Source: DASXHY01 sp035552155
GTDB taxonomy: Bacteria; Verrucomicrobiota; Verrucomicrobiia; Limisphaerales; DASXHY01
Length of the DNA stretch: 64,000 nucleotides
Assembly: GCA_035552155.1 (NCBI GenBank)
Contig: DASZLX010000046.1
Location: forward strand, 1-64,000
Direction of reading: 5' to 3'
Shown here: positions 17,935-26,577 of the stretch, in pieces
Numbering within the stretch: the first letter of the stretch is position 1
Layout of the letters: the number at the start of each line of letters is the position of its first letter
Made by a program: the position numbers and the translations under genes
Notes under the pieces: generated by a model
What the model was told of the DNA's origin: nothing
The model's input: only the letters and a program-made list of their open reading frames with translations
Databases searched by the model: none

Positions 17935-20045
17935 AAGTTCCACCCGAGATTCTGGCGGGCATTCGAGGCGCATTGAGCGCTGAACCGGTGATGCTCGGTG
18001 CCAAATTAGTCGCGACTGTTCCTGAGGCGACGTTCGGTCATCTATACCAACTTATCGCCGACCGAGAAGTTTACGTCGATCTCGAAAAGAATTTGGTGGT
18101 CGAGCCCGATCGACTGCCCGTCTATCGCGATGAAGCGACTGCTAAAGCGTTTGTTCTTGCATCGGTGGGTGCAGTCTCTCCGTGCCGTCAGATACCATCT
18201 CATATCGGCCTGGGGCTGAGCGACAAACTCACCTGGAAGGGACGGCAATACACGATTGCTAATCTAAATGAGGCCGAGGTGTTTCTGGCCTGCGAAGATC
18301 AGGTCGTGCGGCTAACACGAGGAGCCCTCGAAGAATCCTTGCGAGCCGGGGAGATAACCCGAATCTCTGAAGCGGCCACCTACAAATCCAATGGCGAACT
18401 TCATGAATTACTGAAACACGCGAGTCCGTCGGACCTGACTGTCGCCACTCGACGCTACGAACTAATCAAGGATCCGGTGGCTGCAAAAGTTGCCCGTATT
18501 CGCCCGCGCACGTTGCGACGATGGTGTCGGATCTTTCGTGAAGCTGAACAAACTTGTGGTCACGGCCTCGTTGGGTTACTGCCGAACATGAAAAACCGTG
18601 GAAATCGAACGCCCCGTTTCTCTGAACGCCACAATCAACTTGCTGATGAAGTAATCACTCGTGAGTACTCGAATCCGAAGCAGCAAACTAAGTGGTCCTC
18701 ATATGGCGTGTTCGCTGTGGAATGCGAGCGGTGTGGAATTGTGGCCCCGAGTTACGAATGGTTCGCCAAGCGGATAGGGCAGCGCGACCACCAGGCTACA
18801 ATCCGCGCGCGGAAAGGAAAACGCGCTGCTTACGGACTTGGCACGCTGACACCAGGGCAACTCAACTTGAACCATGGTGACGCTCCCTGGCAAGTGGCTT
18901 ATGTCGATCACACTCAGATAGATTTGGAATGCCTCTGCACGCCAACGGCTAACGAATCCGATCGGCCATGGCTGACTTTAGTGGTTTGTGGATACTCTCG
19001 GCGCACGCTCGCTTGGTGTTTGACTTACGATGAACCAAGCTATCGTACGCTAATGCTCTTGATTCGCGACTGCGTGCGCCGACACAACCGCTTGCCGAAT
19101 TGCCTTGTCATCGATGGAGGACCTGAATTTCGGGGCACGTATTTCGAAAGTTTATGCGCGCTTTACGAAGTAACCTTGCGACGTCGTCCGCCTGCAGCCG
19201 GTCGTGCGGGCACGCTGATCGAACGTTCCTTTGGGGCACTTAATACTCAGTTTTTTTACAATTTGGCTGGGAATACTCAAATTACCCGCAATGTCCGGCA
19301 GGTAACGAAATCAGTGAACCCCAAAAATTTGGCAGTGTGGACGCTTGAAGAAGTTGGAGATTTGTTGGAAGCGTATTTCGCGGATATTTACGATCAGCGT
19401 CCGCATCCCGCTTTCAACATGACGCCGGCGCAGCGCTACGGCCAGGGCATGGTGATCGGGGGAGAACGATCGAACCGTCGGATACTTTACGATCAAACCT
19501 TCATCATCCAAACGTTCCCGACAACGCCTTCCGGAGTCGCGAAGGTACAACGCGGTTACGGCGTCAAGATTCACTATGTTTATTTTTGGTCCGACGAAAT
19601 GAAGGATCCTCAGGTAGAAGAGACTAAGATCCCGGTAAGATATGACCCGTTCGACGCTTCAATCGCGTATGCTTATATCCACAAGCGCTGGGTGAAATGC
19701 ACTTCTCAATACAGGGATGCTCTTGTGGGCCGCAGTGAGAAGGAACTTAAGATTGCAACACAGGAACTGCGCCAGTCTCGCACCAATCTTCGCGCGCACC
19801 AAGGCTTAACCGCCAAAGATCTTGCTCTCTTTTTCGAGCAACCCCGAGAGCACGAAAAGCTGGCGGGGCAACGTCGGAAGGACGCTGCCCTGAAGCGATT
19901 ACAGGCAGGTCGAGAGAAAGGGGAGCCGACACCAACAGTTACTCAGCAGCCAGTTGTGCCACCATCTCCTTCTGTAGATTCCGATGGTTGCCTCGCAGTG
20001 CATCCATCCGTAAAGGTTTCGTTGGAGGATTATGGAGAATTTTAG
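17931..20045 (+). CDS. tnsB: TnsB-like DDE transposase
   Basis: TnsB binds the transposon ends and performs 3'-end cleavage and strand transfer. This 704-residue protein has an RNase H-like core with the expected triad: D326 in AYVDHTQID, D395 in VIDGGPEFRG, and E431 in GTLIERSFGALN, with 35 residues between the second and third. Upstream lie HTH segments (IRPRTLRRWCRIF). A Mu-transposase-type beta barrel follows the core (from about NRRILYDQTFIIQTFP). The C-terminal tail is charged and helical and could contact TnsC. All catalytic residues are intact, so the element may still be active. Confidence 0.93.
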   Translation: MKVPPEILAGIRGALSAEPVMLGAKLVATVPEATFGHLYQLIADREVYVDLEKNLVVEPDRLPVYRDEATAKAFVLASVGAVSPCRQIPSHIGLGLSDKLTWKGRQYTIANLNEAEVFLACEDQVVRLTRGALEESLRAGEITRISEAATYKSNGELHELLKHASPSDLTVATRRYELIKDPVAAKVARIRPRTLRRWCRIFREAEQTCGHGLVGLLPNMKNRGNRTPRFSERHNQLADEVITREYSNPKQQTKWSSYGVFAVECERCGIVAPSYEWFAKRIGQRDHQATIRARKGKRAAYGLGTLTPGQLNLNHGDAPWQVAYVDHTQIDLECLCTPTANESDRPWLTLVVCGYSRRTLAWCLTYDEPSYRTLMLLIRDCVRRHNRLPNCLVIDGGPEFRGTYFESLCALYEVTLRRRPPAAGRAGTLIERSFGALNTQFFYNLAGNTQITRNVRQVTKSVNPKNLAVWTLEEVGDLLEAYFADIYDQRPHPAFNMTPAQRYGQGMVIGGERSNRRILYDQTFIIQTFPTTPSGVAKVQRGYGVKIHYVYFWSDEMKDPQVEETKIPVRYDPFDASIAYAYIHKRWVKCTSQYRDALVGRSEKELKIATQELRQSRTNLRAHQGLTAKDLALFFEQPREHEKLAGQRRKDAALKRLQAGREKGEPTPTVTQQPVVPPSPSVDSDGCLAVHPSVKVSLEDYGEF

Positions 20046-20054
20046 GATCTTTTT

Positions 20055-21158
20055 ATGACCGCAACTACATCCGAGAAACAATCAATAAACCATCTGATGG
20101 CCGAGTTTGAAGCCAAAGTGATGGCACATCCAATTCTGAAGCAAGTGCGGAGCGAATTGCTTGAGCAGATCCATGCACCGGCTGGTCAGGCGATCAGCGC
20201 CATCGTGGGCCCGACAGGGGCGGGGAAGAGTACTTTGAGTAACCACATCGAAAAGGAGATATTGCTCGAAAATGAAGAGGATATGCGGGCAGACCCCGGT
20301 TATATTCCTATTGTTCGGCTGGAAGTACCTGCCCCAGAATTAAGCCGGCCGTCCTGGGGTGACTTTTATAAACGCACACTCACAGAGTTGAAAGAGCCAC
20401 TAATCGAACAGAAAGGAACCGATCTGCCCGAAATGGCAGGACGAAAATCAGCTAAGGGGCGAAGCGTTCCAGATTTACGGCGTGCTGTTGAAAATAGTTT
20501 TCGATACCGTAGAACCCGGGCATTTCTTGTCGATGAGGCGCAACACTTAACTCGCGTTCCCCACGGCCGTCATCTCAAGGATCAAATGGAAACCATTAAG
20601 AGCATCGCCAATCTCTCTCGCGTCAAAATAATTCTGATCGGCACTTACGAACTGTTGGACCTCCTTTCATTGAATGGTCAATCGGCACGCCGGACGGGAG
20701 CCATCCATTTTTCTCGATATCGTTACGAGGTGTCTGACGAGCTTAAGGCCTTTCAGAATATTGTCGGAATGTTTCAAAGCAGGCTTCCCCTGCCGTGCGA
20801 GCCTTCGCTTGTCGATCAAACGGAGACTATGTACATGGGTACATTGGGCTGCGTAGGTCTTCTTAAGGACTGGCTAAGCCGTGCTCTCTGGCGAGCACTT
20901 AAGGAAGGCAGTGGGAAGCTGACCATCGCGCATCTAAGAGCTTCCGCCTACCATACAAGCAGTCTTAAAAAAATCGCCGAGGAAATCCGTGAAGGTGAAT
21001 CTCGTTTAGCGGGAGACGTTGAATGTGAGAAGAACATTCGATTTCTCCTCGGTATGCCGCAGCCGGATCGAAATGTGGAAGGCGGTGCGCAGTCGGCGCC
21101 ACGCCGTACCTGGAATGTGGGACAGCGGGCGCCGAGCCGCGATAAGGTTGGCGTATGA
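20055..21158 (+). CDS. tnsC: TnsC/TniB-like AAA+ transposition regulator
   Basis: TnsC is the ATPase that links target selectors to the transposase. This protein has 367 residues. Walker A is GPTGAGKST at residues 52-60, and Walker B is FLVDEAQHLT with D160 and E161. A sensor-like strand (VKIILIGTYELLDLL) follows. The length fits the TniB/short TnsC class rather than the long Tn7 TnsC. It starts 9 bp after tnsB, and its stop overlaps the tniQ start (ATGA). Key ATPase residues are present. Confidence 0.9.
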   Translation: MTATTSEKQSINHLMAEFEAKVMAHPILKQVRSELLEQIHAPAGQAISAIVGPTGAGKSTLSNHIEKEILLENEEDMRADPGYIPIVRLEVPAPELSRPSWGDFYKRTLTELKEPLIEQKGTDLPEMAGRKSAKGRSVPDLRRAVENSFRYRRTRAFLVDEAQHLTRVPHGRHLKDQMETIKSIANLSRVKIILIGTYELLDLLSLNGQSARRTGAIHFSRYRYEVSDELKAFQNIVGMFQSRLPLPCEPSLVDQTETMYMGTLGCVGLLKDWLSRALWRALKEGSGKLTIAHLRASAYHTSSLKKIAEEIREGESRLAGDVECEKNIRFLLGMPQPDRNVEGGAQSAPRRTWNVGQRAPSRDKVGV

Positions 21159-22666
21159 TAGGCGAGCATCTATTGGAGAGTCCGGCATTTCATATTCCAG
21201 AACCAATGGAAGGAAAGGCCCTGCGTCCCTTCACCAATGTTGGTGTGCAGCAGAATGACGAACCTGCGGGCGCAGAAGTAGTCAGCGATTCCGACTTCAT
21301 GTGGAACGCGAACACACTTGAGATGCCCGAGCGTTCAAAGCTTTATTATTTAGAACCGATTGGCCTCCTTACCGGTGAGGGAGAGAGTGTCACGAGTTAC
21401 TTGGCGCGTTTAGCCAAGAATCACACCGTGAGCATATGGAATCTGCTCAAGTATGAAATCGGACCGAAATTGTTCGGCTCTGAAACCGTTCTCCGCTATC
21501 GTTTGGGAGAGTTGGTGACTACCATGGGGGCGGCATTCAACGGTGAAAATGGAACGAGCAAATCGATCGTTTCCATCCTCGAACGACTCACGGGAAGAAA
21601 GGATCTGAAGCAAACCTCGATGACCTTTTGCAAAAGCTTCGTCTCGCCTCGGTTTCTCGTTAGAGTAAAGCAGTCGTGGTGTAGTGAGTGCTTGTCAGAG
21701 TGGAAGGCAGCGGGGCGTGAAATCTACTCTCCGCTCCTGTGGCACTTGATGGCAGTAAATGTCTGCCCAAAGCATGGAATTCCGCTGCGCAGGGCTTGCC
21801 ATGAATGCGGGAAATCATTTCCACCGTTGACTGCTCGTTCGCATGTTGGTTTTTGTCCACGTTGTGGCAGTTGGTTGGGAATTTGCGAATCCAGTTCCGA
21901 AGCCGTGGAGTCACCTCAGACGTTTGATTTGGAAATTGCGCGATTGGCATGCAATTTCTTGCGAGACGGTCCCGATGCTTTGACTGCATCCGGCGAGTCT
22001 GTCTTTCCGCAGAACATCGACTTACTTGTCCGCCGATTCTTCGGTGGCAATGTCGCGGCACTGGCGCGGTTTTTGAAAGTAAACCGATACACGATTATCG
22101 GGTGGAGGGCCAAGACTCAGAGGCCCACTCTGCTTTCGCTCGCCGATTTGAGCCTGAAGGTATCGGTTTCCCCAACGGCACTTCTTTCCGTTCGCCTTCA
22201 GGGCGATGAGTTCGTGCTGCGGACAGACATCTCCAGCAAAGTGAACCAGCGGCGCTTTGTCCCGCCACATAAACTTAATCTTAGAAAAATGCAGCTGGCG
22301 CTGGAGAAAGCGATTGAAGGCGATGTTTCCAAAAGTCCGTCCCTCGGCGAAATTGCGTCGCAGCTTGGTTGTGATCAGACCACATTGGTTCGTCGATTTC
22401 CTGAACTTGCGAAAAAAGTCAAAGAGCGTCACAGACAATATTGTGCGGATCGCAAGGAGAACCGAGCGAAGCAGCTCGAATCGATTGTTCGGAAGGTGAC
22501 CATAGACATTCACAATTCGGGCAACTACCCAAGCCAGTATAAGGTTCGGCAAGCATTGCCGTGCTCCATCGACATGCGTGATCCTCCGGCAAACAAGGCG
22601 TGGAAACAGACGCTCGTCGAGTTGGGGTTGGACTTCGACCGCGAAAGCATGGCGACGGAGGCGTGA
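21155..22666 (+). CDS. tniQ: TniQ/TnsD-like target-selection protein
   Basis: TniQ-family proteins choose the insertion site for Tn7-like elements. Residues 65-110 carry the TniQ start (LYYLEPIGLLTGEGESVTSY). A zinc-binding block follows: SWCSECLSEW, VNVCPKHGIPL, ACHECGKSF and FCPRCGSW. After about residue 285 comes an HTH (VAALARFLKVNRYTIIGWRA) and a second one near 395-425 (LGEIASQLGCDQTTLVRRFP). At 503 residues it is longer than CRISPR-type TniQ and closer to TnsD proteins, which bind a fixed chromosomal site. The nearby tRNA-Leu gene is the obvious candidate target, by inference. Confidence 0.88.
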   Translation: MIGEHLLESPAFHIPEPMEGKALRPFTNVGVQQNDEPAGAEVVSDSDFMWNANTLEMPERSKLYYLEPIGLLTGEGESVTSYLARLAKNHTVSIWNLLKYEIGPKLFGSETVLRYRLGELVTTMGAAFNGENGTSKSIVSILERLTGRKDLKQTSMTFCKSFVSPRFLVRVKQSWCSECLSEWKAAGREIYSPLLWHLMAVNVCPKHGIPLRRACHECGKSFPPLTARSHVGFCPRCGSWLGICESSSEAVESPQTFDLEIARLACNFLRDGPDALTASGESVFPQNIDLLVRRFFGGNVAALARFLKVNRYTIIGWRAKTQRPTLLSLADLSLKVSVSPTALLSVRLQGDEFVLRTDISSKVNQRRFVPPHKLNLRKMQLALEKAIEGDVSKSPSLGEIASQLGCDQTTLVRRFPELAKKVKERHRQYCADRKENRAKQLESIVRKVTIDIHNSGNYPSQYKVRQALPCSIDMRDPPANKAWKQTLVELGLDFDRESMATEA

Positions 22667-23392
22667 ATGATCAAACGACAGATTCAAATTTCGGCGAAAA
22701 ATCTTGGAGCATTGGCATTGCCCGATTTTTGTCCGAAGTGTTTTTGGATTCGCATGCAGTGCCGTGATAAGTTACCTTTCCAAATATTCCCAGGGATTTT
22801 TTCCAGCATCGACAGCTACAGCAAGAAAATCACAGCGGCTCATTTCGATTTGCACGGTCGGTCGCCAAGATGGTTTGATGGCTTTGGAGAACTCGGCCGG
22901 CCCATTGCCGTTCCGGGATGGCGGGCATTCCAAGTTGTTGATCAAGACACAAACATTGTACTTACAGGTGTGCCCGATGAAATACTTCGTCACACCAAAC
23001 GTGGTCTCTGGATCGGCGATTACAAGACCGCGCGCTACACCGGCAATCAGGATGCACTGACTCCCATGTATGAAATCCAGTTAAATTGCTACGCGTTTAT
23101 CGCCGCTGAAATCGGTTTGGGATCCGTTTACGGCTTGGGACTGCTGTACTACGAACCGGTAACCGAAATTAATGCCGCAGATTCCTCATCCCTCATTGGG
23201 GAAGACAGCTTCTTTCTTGAATTCTCTCCTAAACTCAAATCCGTCAAATTGGATACGAGCAGAATTCCACCATTGCTTCAACAAGTTCGCGATATTTGCG
23301 ATGCTCGGGAGTGTCCCGCTGGCAAACCTGGTTGCATTGATTGCACCAAGTTGGAACTTCTCGCGAATACGGTCAACCGGACCACCTCGTGA
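22667..23392 (+). CDS. RecB/Cas4-like PD-(D/E)XK nuclease in the Tn7-like operon
   Basis: This 241-residue protein starts on the base after the tniQ stop. It shows the RecB-family nuclease pattern: LTGVPDEIL with D104, WIGDYKTA with D118 and K120, and the later EIQLNCYAFI matching the QxxxY motif. Cysteines lie at both ends, with FCPKCFW (C22, C25) at the N-terminus and CDARECPAGKPGCIDC at the C-terminus. This is the layout of Cas4/AddB-type iron-sulfur nucleases. No cas genes or CRISPR array are nearby, so it is unlikely to serve CRISPR adaptation. Its position as the last gene of the transposition operon suggests an accessory role in transposition or in attacking competing DNA. Confidence 0.75.
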   Translation: MIKRQIQISAKNLGALALPDFCPKCFWIRMQCRDKLPFQIFPGIFSSIDSYSKKITAAHFDLHGRSPRWFDGFGELGRPIAVPGWRAFQVVDQDTNIVLTGVPDEILRHTKRGLWIGDYKTARYTGNQDALTPMYEIQLNCYAFIAAEIGLGSVYGLGLLYYEPVTEINAADSSSLIGEDSFFLEFSPKLKSVKLDTSRIPPLLQQVRDICDARECPAGKPGCIDCTKLELLANTVNRTTS

Positions 23393-23439
23393 GCCATTTT
23401 GTAAAACAGATTGAGGCGGTCCCCAGCGGTTTTATAGGA

Positions 23440-23483
23440 CCAATTAATGGCCGGTTGTCTGACGACAACCGGCCATTAATTGG
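23440..23483. repeat. Perfect 20-bp inverted repeat with 4-nt loop
   Basis: Positions 23440-23459 are the exact reverse complement of 23464-23483, separated by tgac. Each arm runs from ccaatt to ggttgtc. It lies between the nuclease gene and tRNA-Leu, about 48 bp after the last operon stop. No T-run follows on either strand, so it is a poor intrinsic terminator, though it could still stop transcription or protect an mRNA end. It could also be a transposon-end or target feature. Confidence 0.9.
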
Positions 23484-23592
23484 CCAGAAATGTTCAAAAC
23501 GAACCAGAGGCATAAACGGGCCGGAGGCATCCAGGGTCTTCTGCGGCCAAGATATGGCTCAAGTCACAACACTGTAAAAACCGCATTGAAGT

Positions 23593-23679
23593 TGGTGCCG
23601 ACGGAGGGGGTCGAACCCACACATCCTTACGGATACCAGATTTTGAGTCTAGCGCGTCTGCCAATTCCGCCACATCGGC
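23593..23679 (-). tRNA. tRNA-Leu (anticodon CAA)
   Basis: This is an 87-nt tRNA on the minus strand. The acceptor stem pairs GCCGATG with CGTCGGC, followed by discriminator A and an encoded CCA. The anticodon loop is CTCAAAA, giving CAA. The variable arm (TGGTATCCGTAAGGATGT) is long, as expected for a class II leucine tRNA. The T arm is GGTTCGACCCC. The 3' end faces the Tn7-like operon. Confidence 0.96.
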
Positions 23680-23795
23680 CACCGGGTTGCAAAATATAAT
23701 CGCTCGGGCACGATGTAAATAAGTTTGTTCTCATCTCTTTCGCCCGGTAACGAACAATTATTGAAATTTTTCTCCTTCTCGTCCATGTTCGCGCC

Positions 23796-25346
23796 ATGAT
23801 TGACAGAGAAAATCCCGCGGAATCGCCCGCCGTGGCTTCGGAATCGCGCAAACGCGCCGAGCCCTGTTCCATTGTCATCTTCGGCGCCAGCGGCGATTTG
23901 ACCGCGCGCAAGCTCATCCCCGCGCTTTATCATCTGTTCAAGGAAAAACAGATGCCGTCCTCCTTCCGCGTCATCGGTTTCGCGCGCCGCGAAAAAACCG
24001 ATGATTCCTGGCGGCAGGAACTCCGCGCCGCGCTCGACCAGTTCTCCCGCACCAAGCCGGTTGACGACGCCGTGTGGACGGATTTTTCCAAAAATGTTTT
24101 CTATTGCCAGGGTGATCTTACGGATGCTCCCGCTTACCAGAAATTGGAACAACTGCTGACCTCGTTCGGCCAGGCGCCTCTGCGCGAAAATCTCCTGTTT
24201 TATCTGGCCACCCAGCCCAGCCAGTTTGGCGAAGTTGTCCAGCAATTGCACAACGCCGCTTTGCTGCACAAAAATGGCGCCGGTTGGCAGCGCATAGTGG
24301 TGGAAAAACCCTTCGGCCACGACCTCGATTCCGCGCGGACCTTGAACCAGGAATTGACCCGCTTCGCCAACGAGCAGCAGGTCTATCGCATCGATCATTA
24401 TCTCGGCAAGGAAACGGTGCAGAACATTTTGATGTTCCGTTTTTCGAATTCGATTTTCGAGCGCCTCTGGAACCGCGATTCCATCGACCACGTCCAGATC
24501 ACCGTCAGCGAAAAAATCGGCGTCGGCGGTAGAGGCGGTTATTATGAGGAGGCGGGCGCGCTGCGCGACATGATCCAGAACCACATGTTGCAAGTGCTCG
24601 CGCTGGTTTCCATGGAGCCCCCCGTTTCACTCGAAGCTGAGGCCATGCGCGATGAAAAGGTGAAATTGCTCAAGTCCATCCGGCCGATGAATCCCGCCGA
24701 TGTCGCCAAACAGGTCGTGCGCGGCCAATATTTCGCGGGCGTGGTGGACACCGAGCCTCGCCCCGGTTATCGCCAGGAGCCGAAGGTGAAATCCGATTCC
24801 AACGTGGAAACCTACGTGGCGATAAAGCTTTTCATCGACAACTGGCGCTGGTCGGGTATTCCCTTTTATTTGCGCACGGGAAAGAATCTTCCCACCAGTG
24901 CGAGCGAAGTGCGCATTCAATTCCGCCCCACGCCGCATGTGCTTTTCGCCGCTGCCTGCGGGCAGTTGGATCAGAACGCCATCGCGTTGCGCTTGCAGCC
25001 GAACGAAGGCATTTATCTGCGCTTCAACGGCAAAGTGCCAGGCACCACGCTCGGCGTCCGGCCGGTGCGGATGAATTTCAGTTACGATTCCGAATTCGGC
25101 GCTTACACGCCGGAAGCGTACGAACGGCTGCTGCTCGAAGCGATGCTCGGCGACGCCACCTTGTTCATCCGCCGCGATGAAGTCGAGACCGCCTGGAAAA
25201 TTGTCGATTCCATCCGCAAAGGCTGGGAGGGCAAATCGCTTTCGAACCGGGAATTCTACGCCGCTGGCACCTGGGGGCCGGTCGCCGCCGATGATTTGCT
25301 CGCCCAAAACGGCCACACCTGGCACGAGCCGCAGGTGGGAAAGTGA
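23796..25346 (+). CDS. zwf: Glucose-6-phosphate 1-dehydrogenase
   Basis: Zwf oxidises glucose-6-phosphate to 6-phosphogluconolactone with NAD(P)+. This is the entry to the oxidative pentose phosphate and Entner-Doudoroff routes. The protein has 516 residues. The N-terminal dinucleotide fold has IVIFGASGDLTARKLIPAL, and the catalytic signature RIDHYLGKETVQN is intact. The substrate-contact region EKPFGHDL is also present. About 25 extra residues precede the fold (ENPAESPAVASESRKRAEPC). A damaged acetyltransferase gene and pgl follow on the same strand within 420 bp, so zwf and pgl probably share an mRNA. Confidence 0.97.
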   Translation: MIDRENPAESPAVASESRKRAEPCSIVIFGASGDLTARKLIPALYHLFKEKQMPSSFRVIGFARREKTDDSWRQELRAALDQFSRTKPVDDAVWTDFSKNVFYCQGDLTDAPAYQKLEQLLTSFGQAPLRENLLFYLATQPSQFGEVVQQLHNAALLHKNGAGWQRIVVEKPFGHDLDSARTLNQELTRFANEQQVYRIDHYLGKETVQNILMFRFSNSIFERLWNRDSIDHVQITVSEKIGVGGRGGYYEEAGALRDMIQNHMLQVLALVSMEPPVSLEAEAMRDEKVKLLKSIRPMNPADVAKQVVRGQYFAGVVDTEPRPGYRQEPKVKSDSNVETYVAIKLFIDNWRWSGIPFYLRTGKNLPTSASEVRIQFRPTPHVLFAAACGQLDQNAIALRLQPNEGIYLRFNGKVPGTTLGVRPVRMNFSYDSEFGAYTPEAYERLLLEAMLGDATLFIRRDEVETAWKIVDSIRKGWEGKSLSNREFYAAGTWGPVAADDLLAQNGHTWHEPQVGK

Positions 25347-25358
25347 CCATGCCCCGGC

Positions 25359-25787
25359 ATGCGCATCCGACCGTTTCAAATTTCAGATGAACCAGCGGTC
25401 GTTGACCTGTGGCGTCAATGCGAATTACTCCGGCCGGTTAATGATCCCGCCAAAGACATCCGGCGCAAATTGAGCGTCAATGCCGAATGGTTCCTAGTCG
25501 GCACCGTCGATGACAAAATCATTGCCACCGTCATGGCGGGATACGACGGACATCGCGGCTGGATCAATTACCTCGCAGTTCATCCCGCGCATCGTCTCAA
25601 AGGTTGCGGCAGGTGAATAATGGCGGAGGCGGAAAAATTGCTGCGCGCCGCCGGCTGCCCCAAGATTAATTTACAGGTGCGGACGTCCAACCAGGCTGTA
25701 GTCGCGTTTTATCGAAGCATCGGTTACTGTAGAGACGAGGTCGTCAGCCTCGGCAAAAGATTGGAACATGATGAGCAAAAACCATGA
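25359..25787 (+). pseudogene. GNAT acetyltransferase interrupted by an in-frame TGA
   Basis: Read through, this frame gives a 142-residue GNAT acetyltransferase, the normal length of the YpeA group. The first 85 codons (RIRPFQISDEPAVVDLWRQC, then WINYLAVHPAHRLKGCGR) include the start of the acetyl-CoA loop. Codon 86 is TGA (25614-25616). The frame continues without a shift as IMAEAEKLLRAAG, then INLQVRTSNQAVVAFYRSIG. The loop normally reads G-x-G-R/K-x-hydrophobic-M, so the TGA replaces a variable residue. It may be a nonsense mutation or a sequencing error; there is no sign of a selenocysteine element. It overlaps pgl by 20 bases. Confidence 0.8.
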
Positions 25788-26496
25788 ATTGACGTCTTTC
25801 CGTACGCCCGACGAGCTGGCCGCTGCCGCTGCCAAAGCGTGGCTGGATGAAATTGAAGCCGCGAATCGCGAGGGCAGGGGACACCACGTAGCATTGTCTG
25901 GTGGGCGCATCACCCAGAAACTTCTCGCCGCGACGGTTGAGCAAGCGAAATCCCGAAAGCTTTCCTTCGACCGCGTCCATTTCTTCTGGGCGGATGAACG
26001 TTGCGTTCCGCCGGCCGATCCGCAGAGCAATTTCAAATTGGTAAATGACGGCCTGCTCGCGCCATTAAAAATCTCGCCCGACAAAATACATCGGTTGCGG
26101 GGCGAGGAGGTGCCGGAAGCGGCGGCAAAACAGGCGGAAGCGGAAATTCGCCGCGTGCTGGACGCGAATCCAGGCGCACAACCGGTGCTGGATCTCATTT
26201 TTCTCGGCCTCGGCGAAGATGGCCATGTCGCCTCGCTGGCGCCGGACGAACCTGAATCCATGATGTTTGATCAGGCAGTTTTCCGTGCCGTGCATAATTT
26301 CGCGAAGCCGCCACCAGACCGCATTACCATGGGTTACCAAACGATCGCCTCGGCGCGGCAAGTTTGGATGCTCGCGTCCGGGACGGGGAAAGAGCAGCCG
26401 CTTCGGGATTCTTTGACGCCCAATGGAAAAACTTCCTTCGCCCGCGTGTTAAAACTCCGTCAATCCACGAAAATTCTAACCGACATCGCGGTTTAA
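25768..26496 (+). CDS. pgl: 6-phosphogluconolactonase
   Basis: Pgl hydrolyses the lactone made by Zwf to 6-phosphogluconate in the cytoplasm. This is a 242-residue DevB/SOL-type protein. Expected motifs are present: HVALSGGRITQKLL (phosphate-binding loop), VHFFWADERCVPPADPQSNF, and LIFLGLGEDGHVASLAP with the catalytic His. The start ATG at 25768 lies inside the damaged acetyltransferase frame; a second ATG at 25771 follows directly. Together with zwf and the later eda it supports an Entner-Doudoroff route, although an edd gene is not in this window. Confidence 0.95.
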   Translation: MMSKNHELTSFRTPDELAAAAAKAWLDEIEAANREGRGHHVALSGGRITQKLLAATVEQAKSRKLSFDRVHFFWADERCVPPADPQSNFKLVNDGLLAPLKISPDKIHRLRGEEVPEAAAKQAEAEIRRVLDANPGAQPVLDLIFLGLGEDGHVASLAPDEPESMMFDQAVFRAVHNFAKPPPDRITMGYQTIASARQVWMLASGTGKEQPLRDSLTPNGKTSFARVLKLRQSTKILTDIAV

Positions 26497-26577
26497 CCCT
26501 GGGAGCGCCGGCGTCCCGCCGGCAAGTTTCCAAACCGTTGACGGCTGATAAGTCCCCGGAATACCGTGTTCCCCCGT

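Noticed and set aside
16512..23592. CRISPR array or guide RNA with the Tn7-like genes
   Set aside because: No regularly spaced direct repeats of 24-37 bp were seen and no cas effector gene is present.
23649..24593. 314-codon minus-strand frame
   Set aside because: It runs antisense through zwf and into the tRNA gene; zwf motifs are conclusive.
25614..25616. TGA as selenocysteine codon
   Set aside because: The position is a variable residue of the GNAT loop, not a Cys/Sec site, and no SECIS-like hairpin was noticed right after it.
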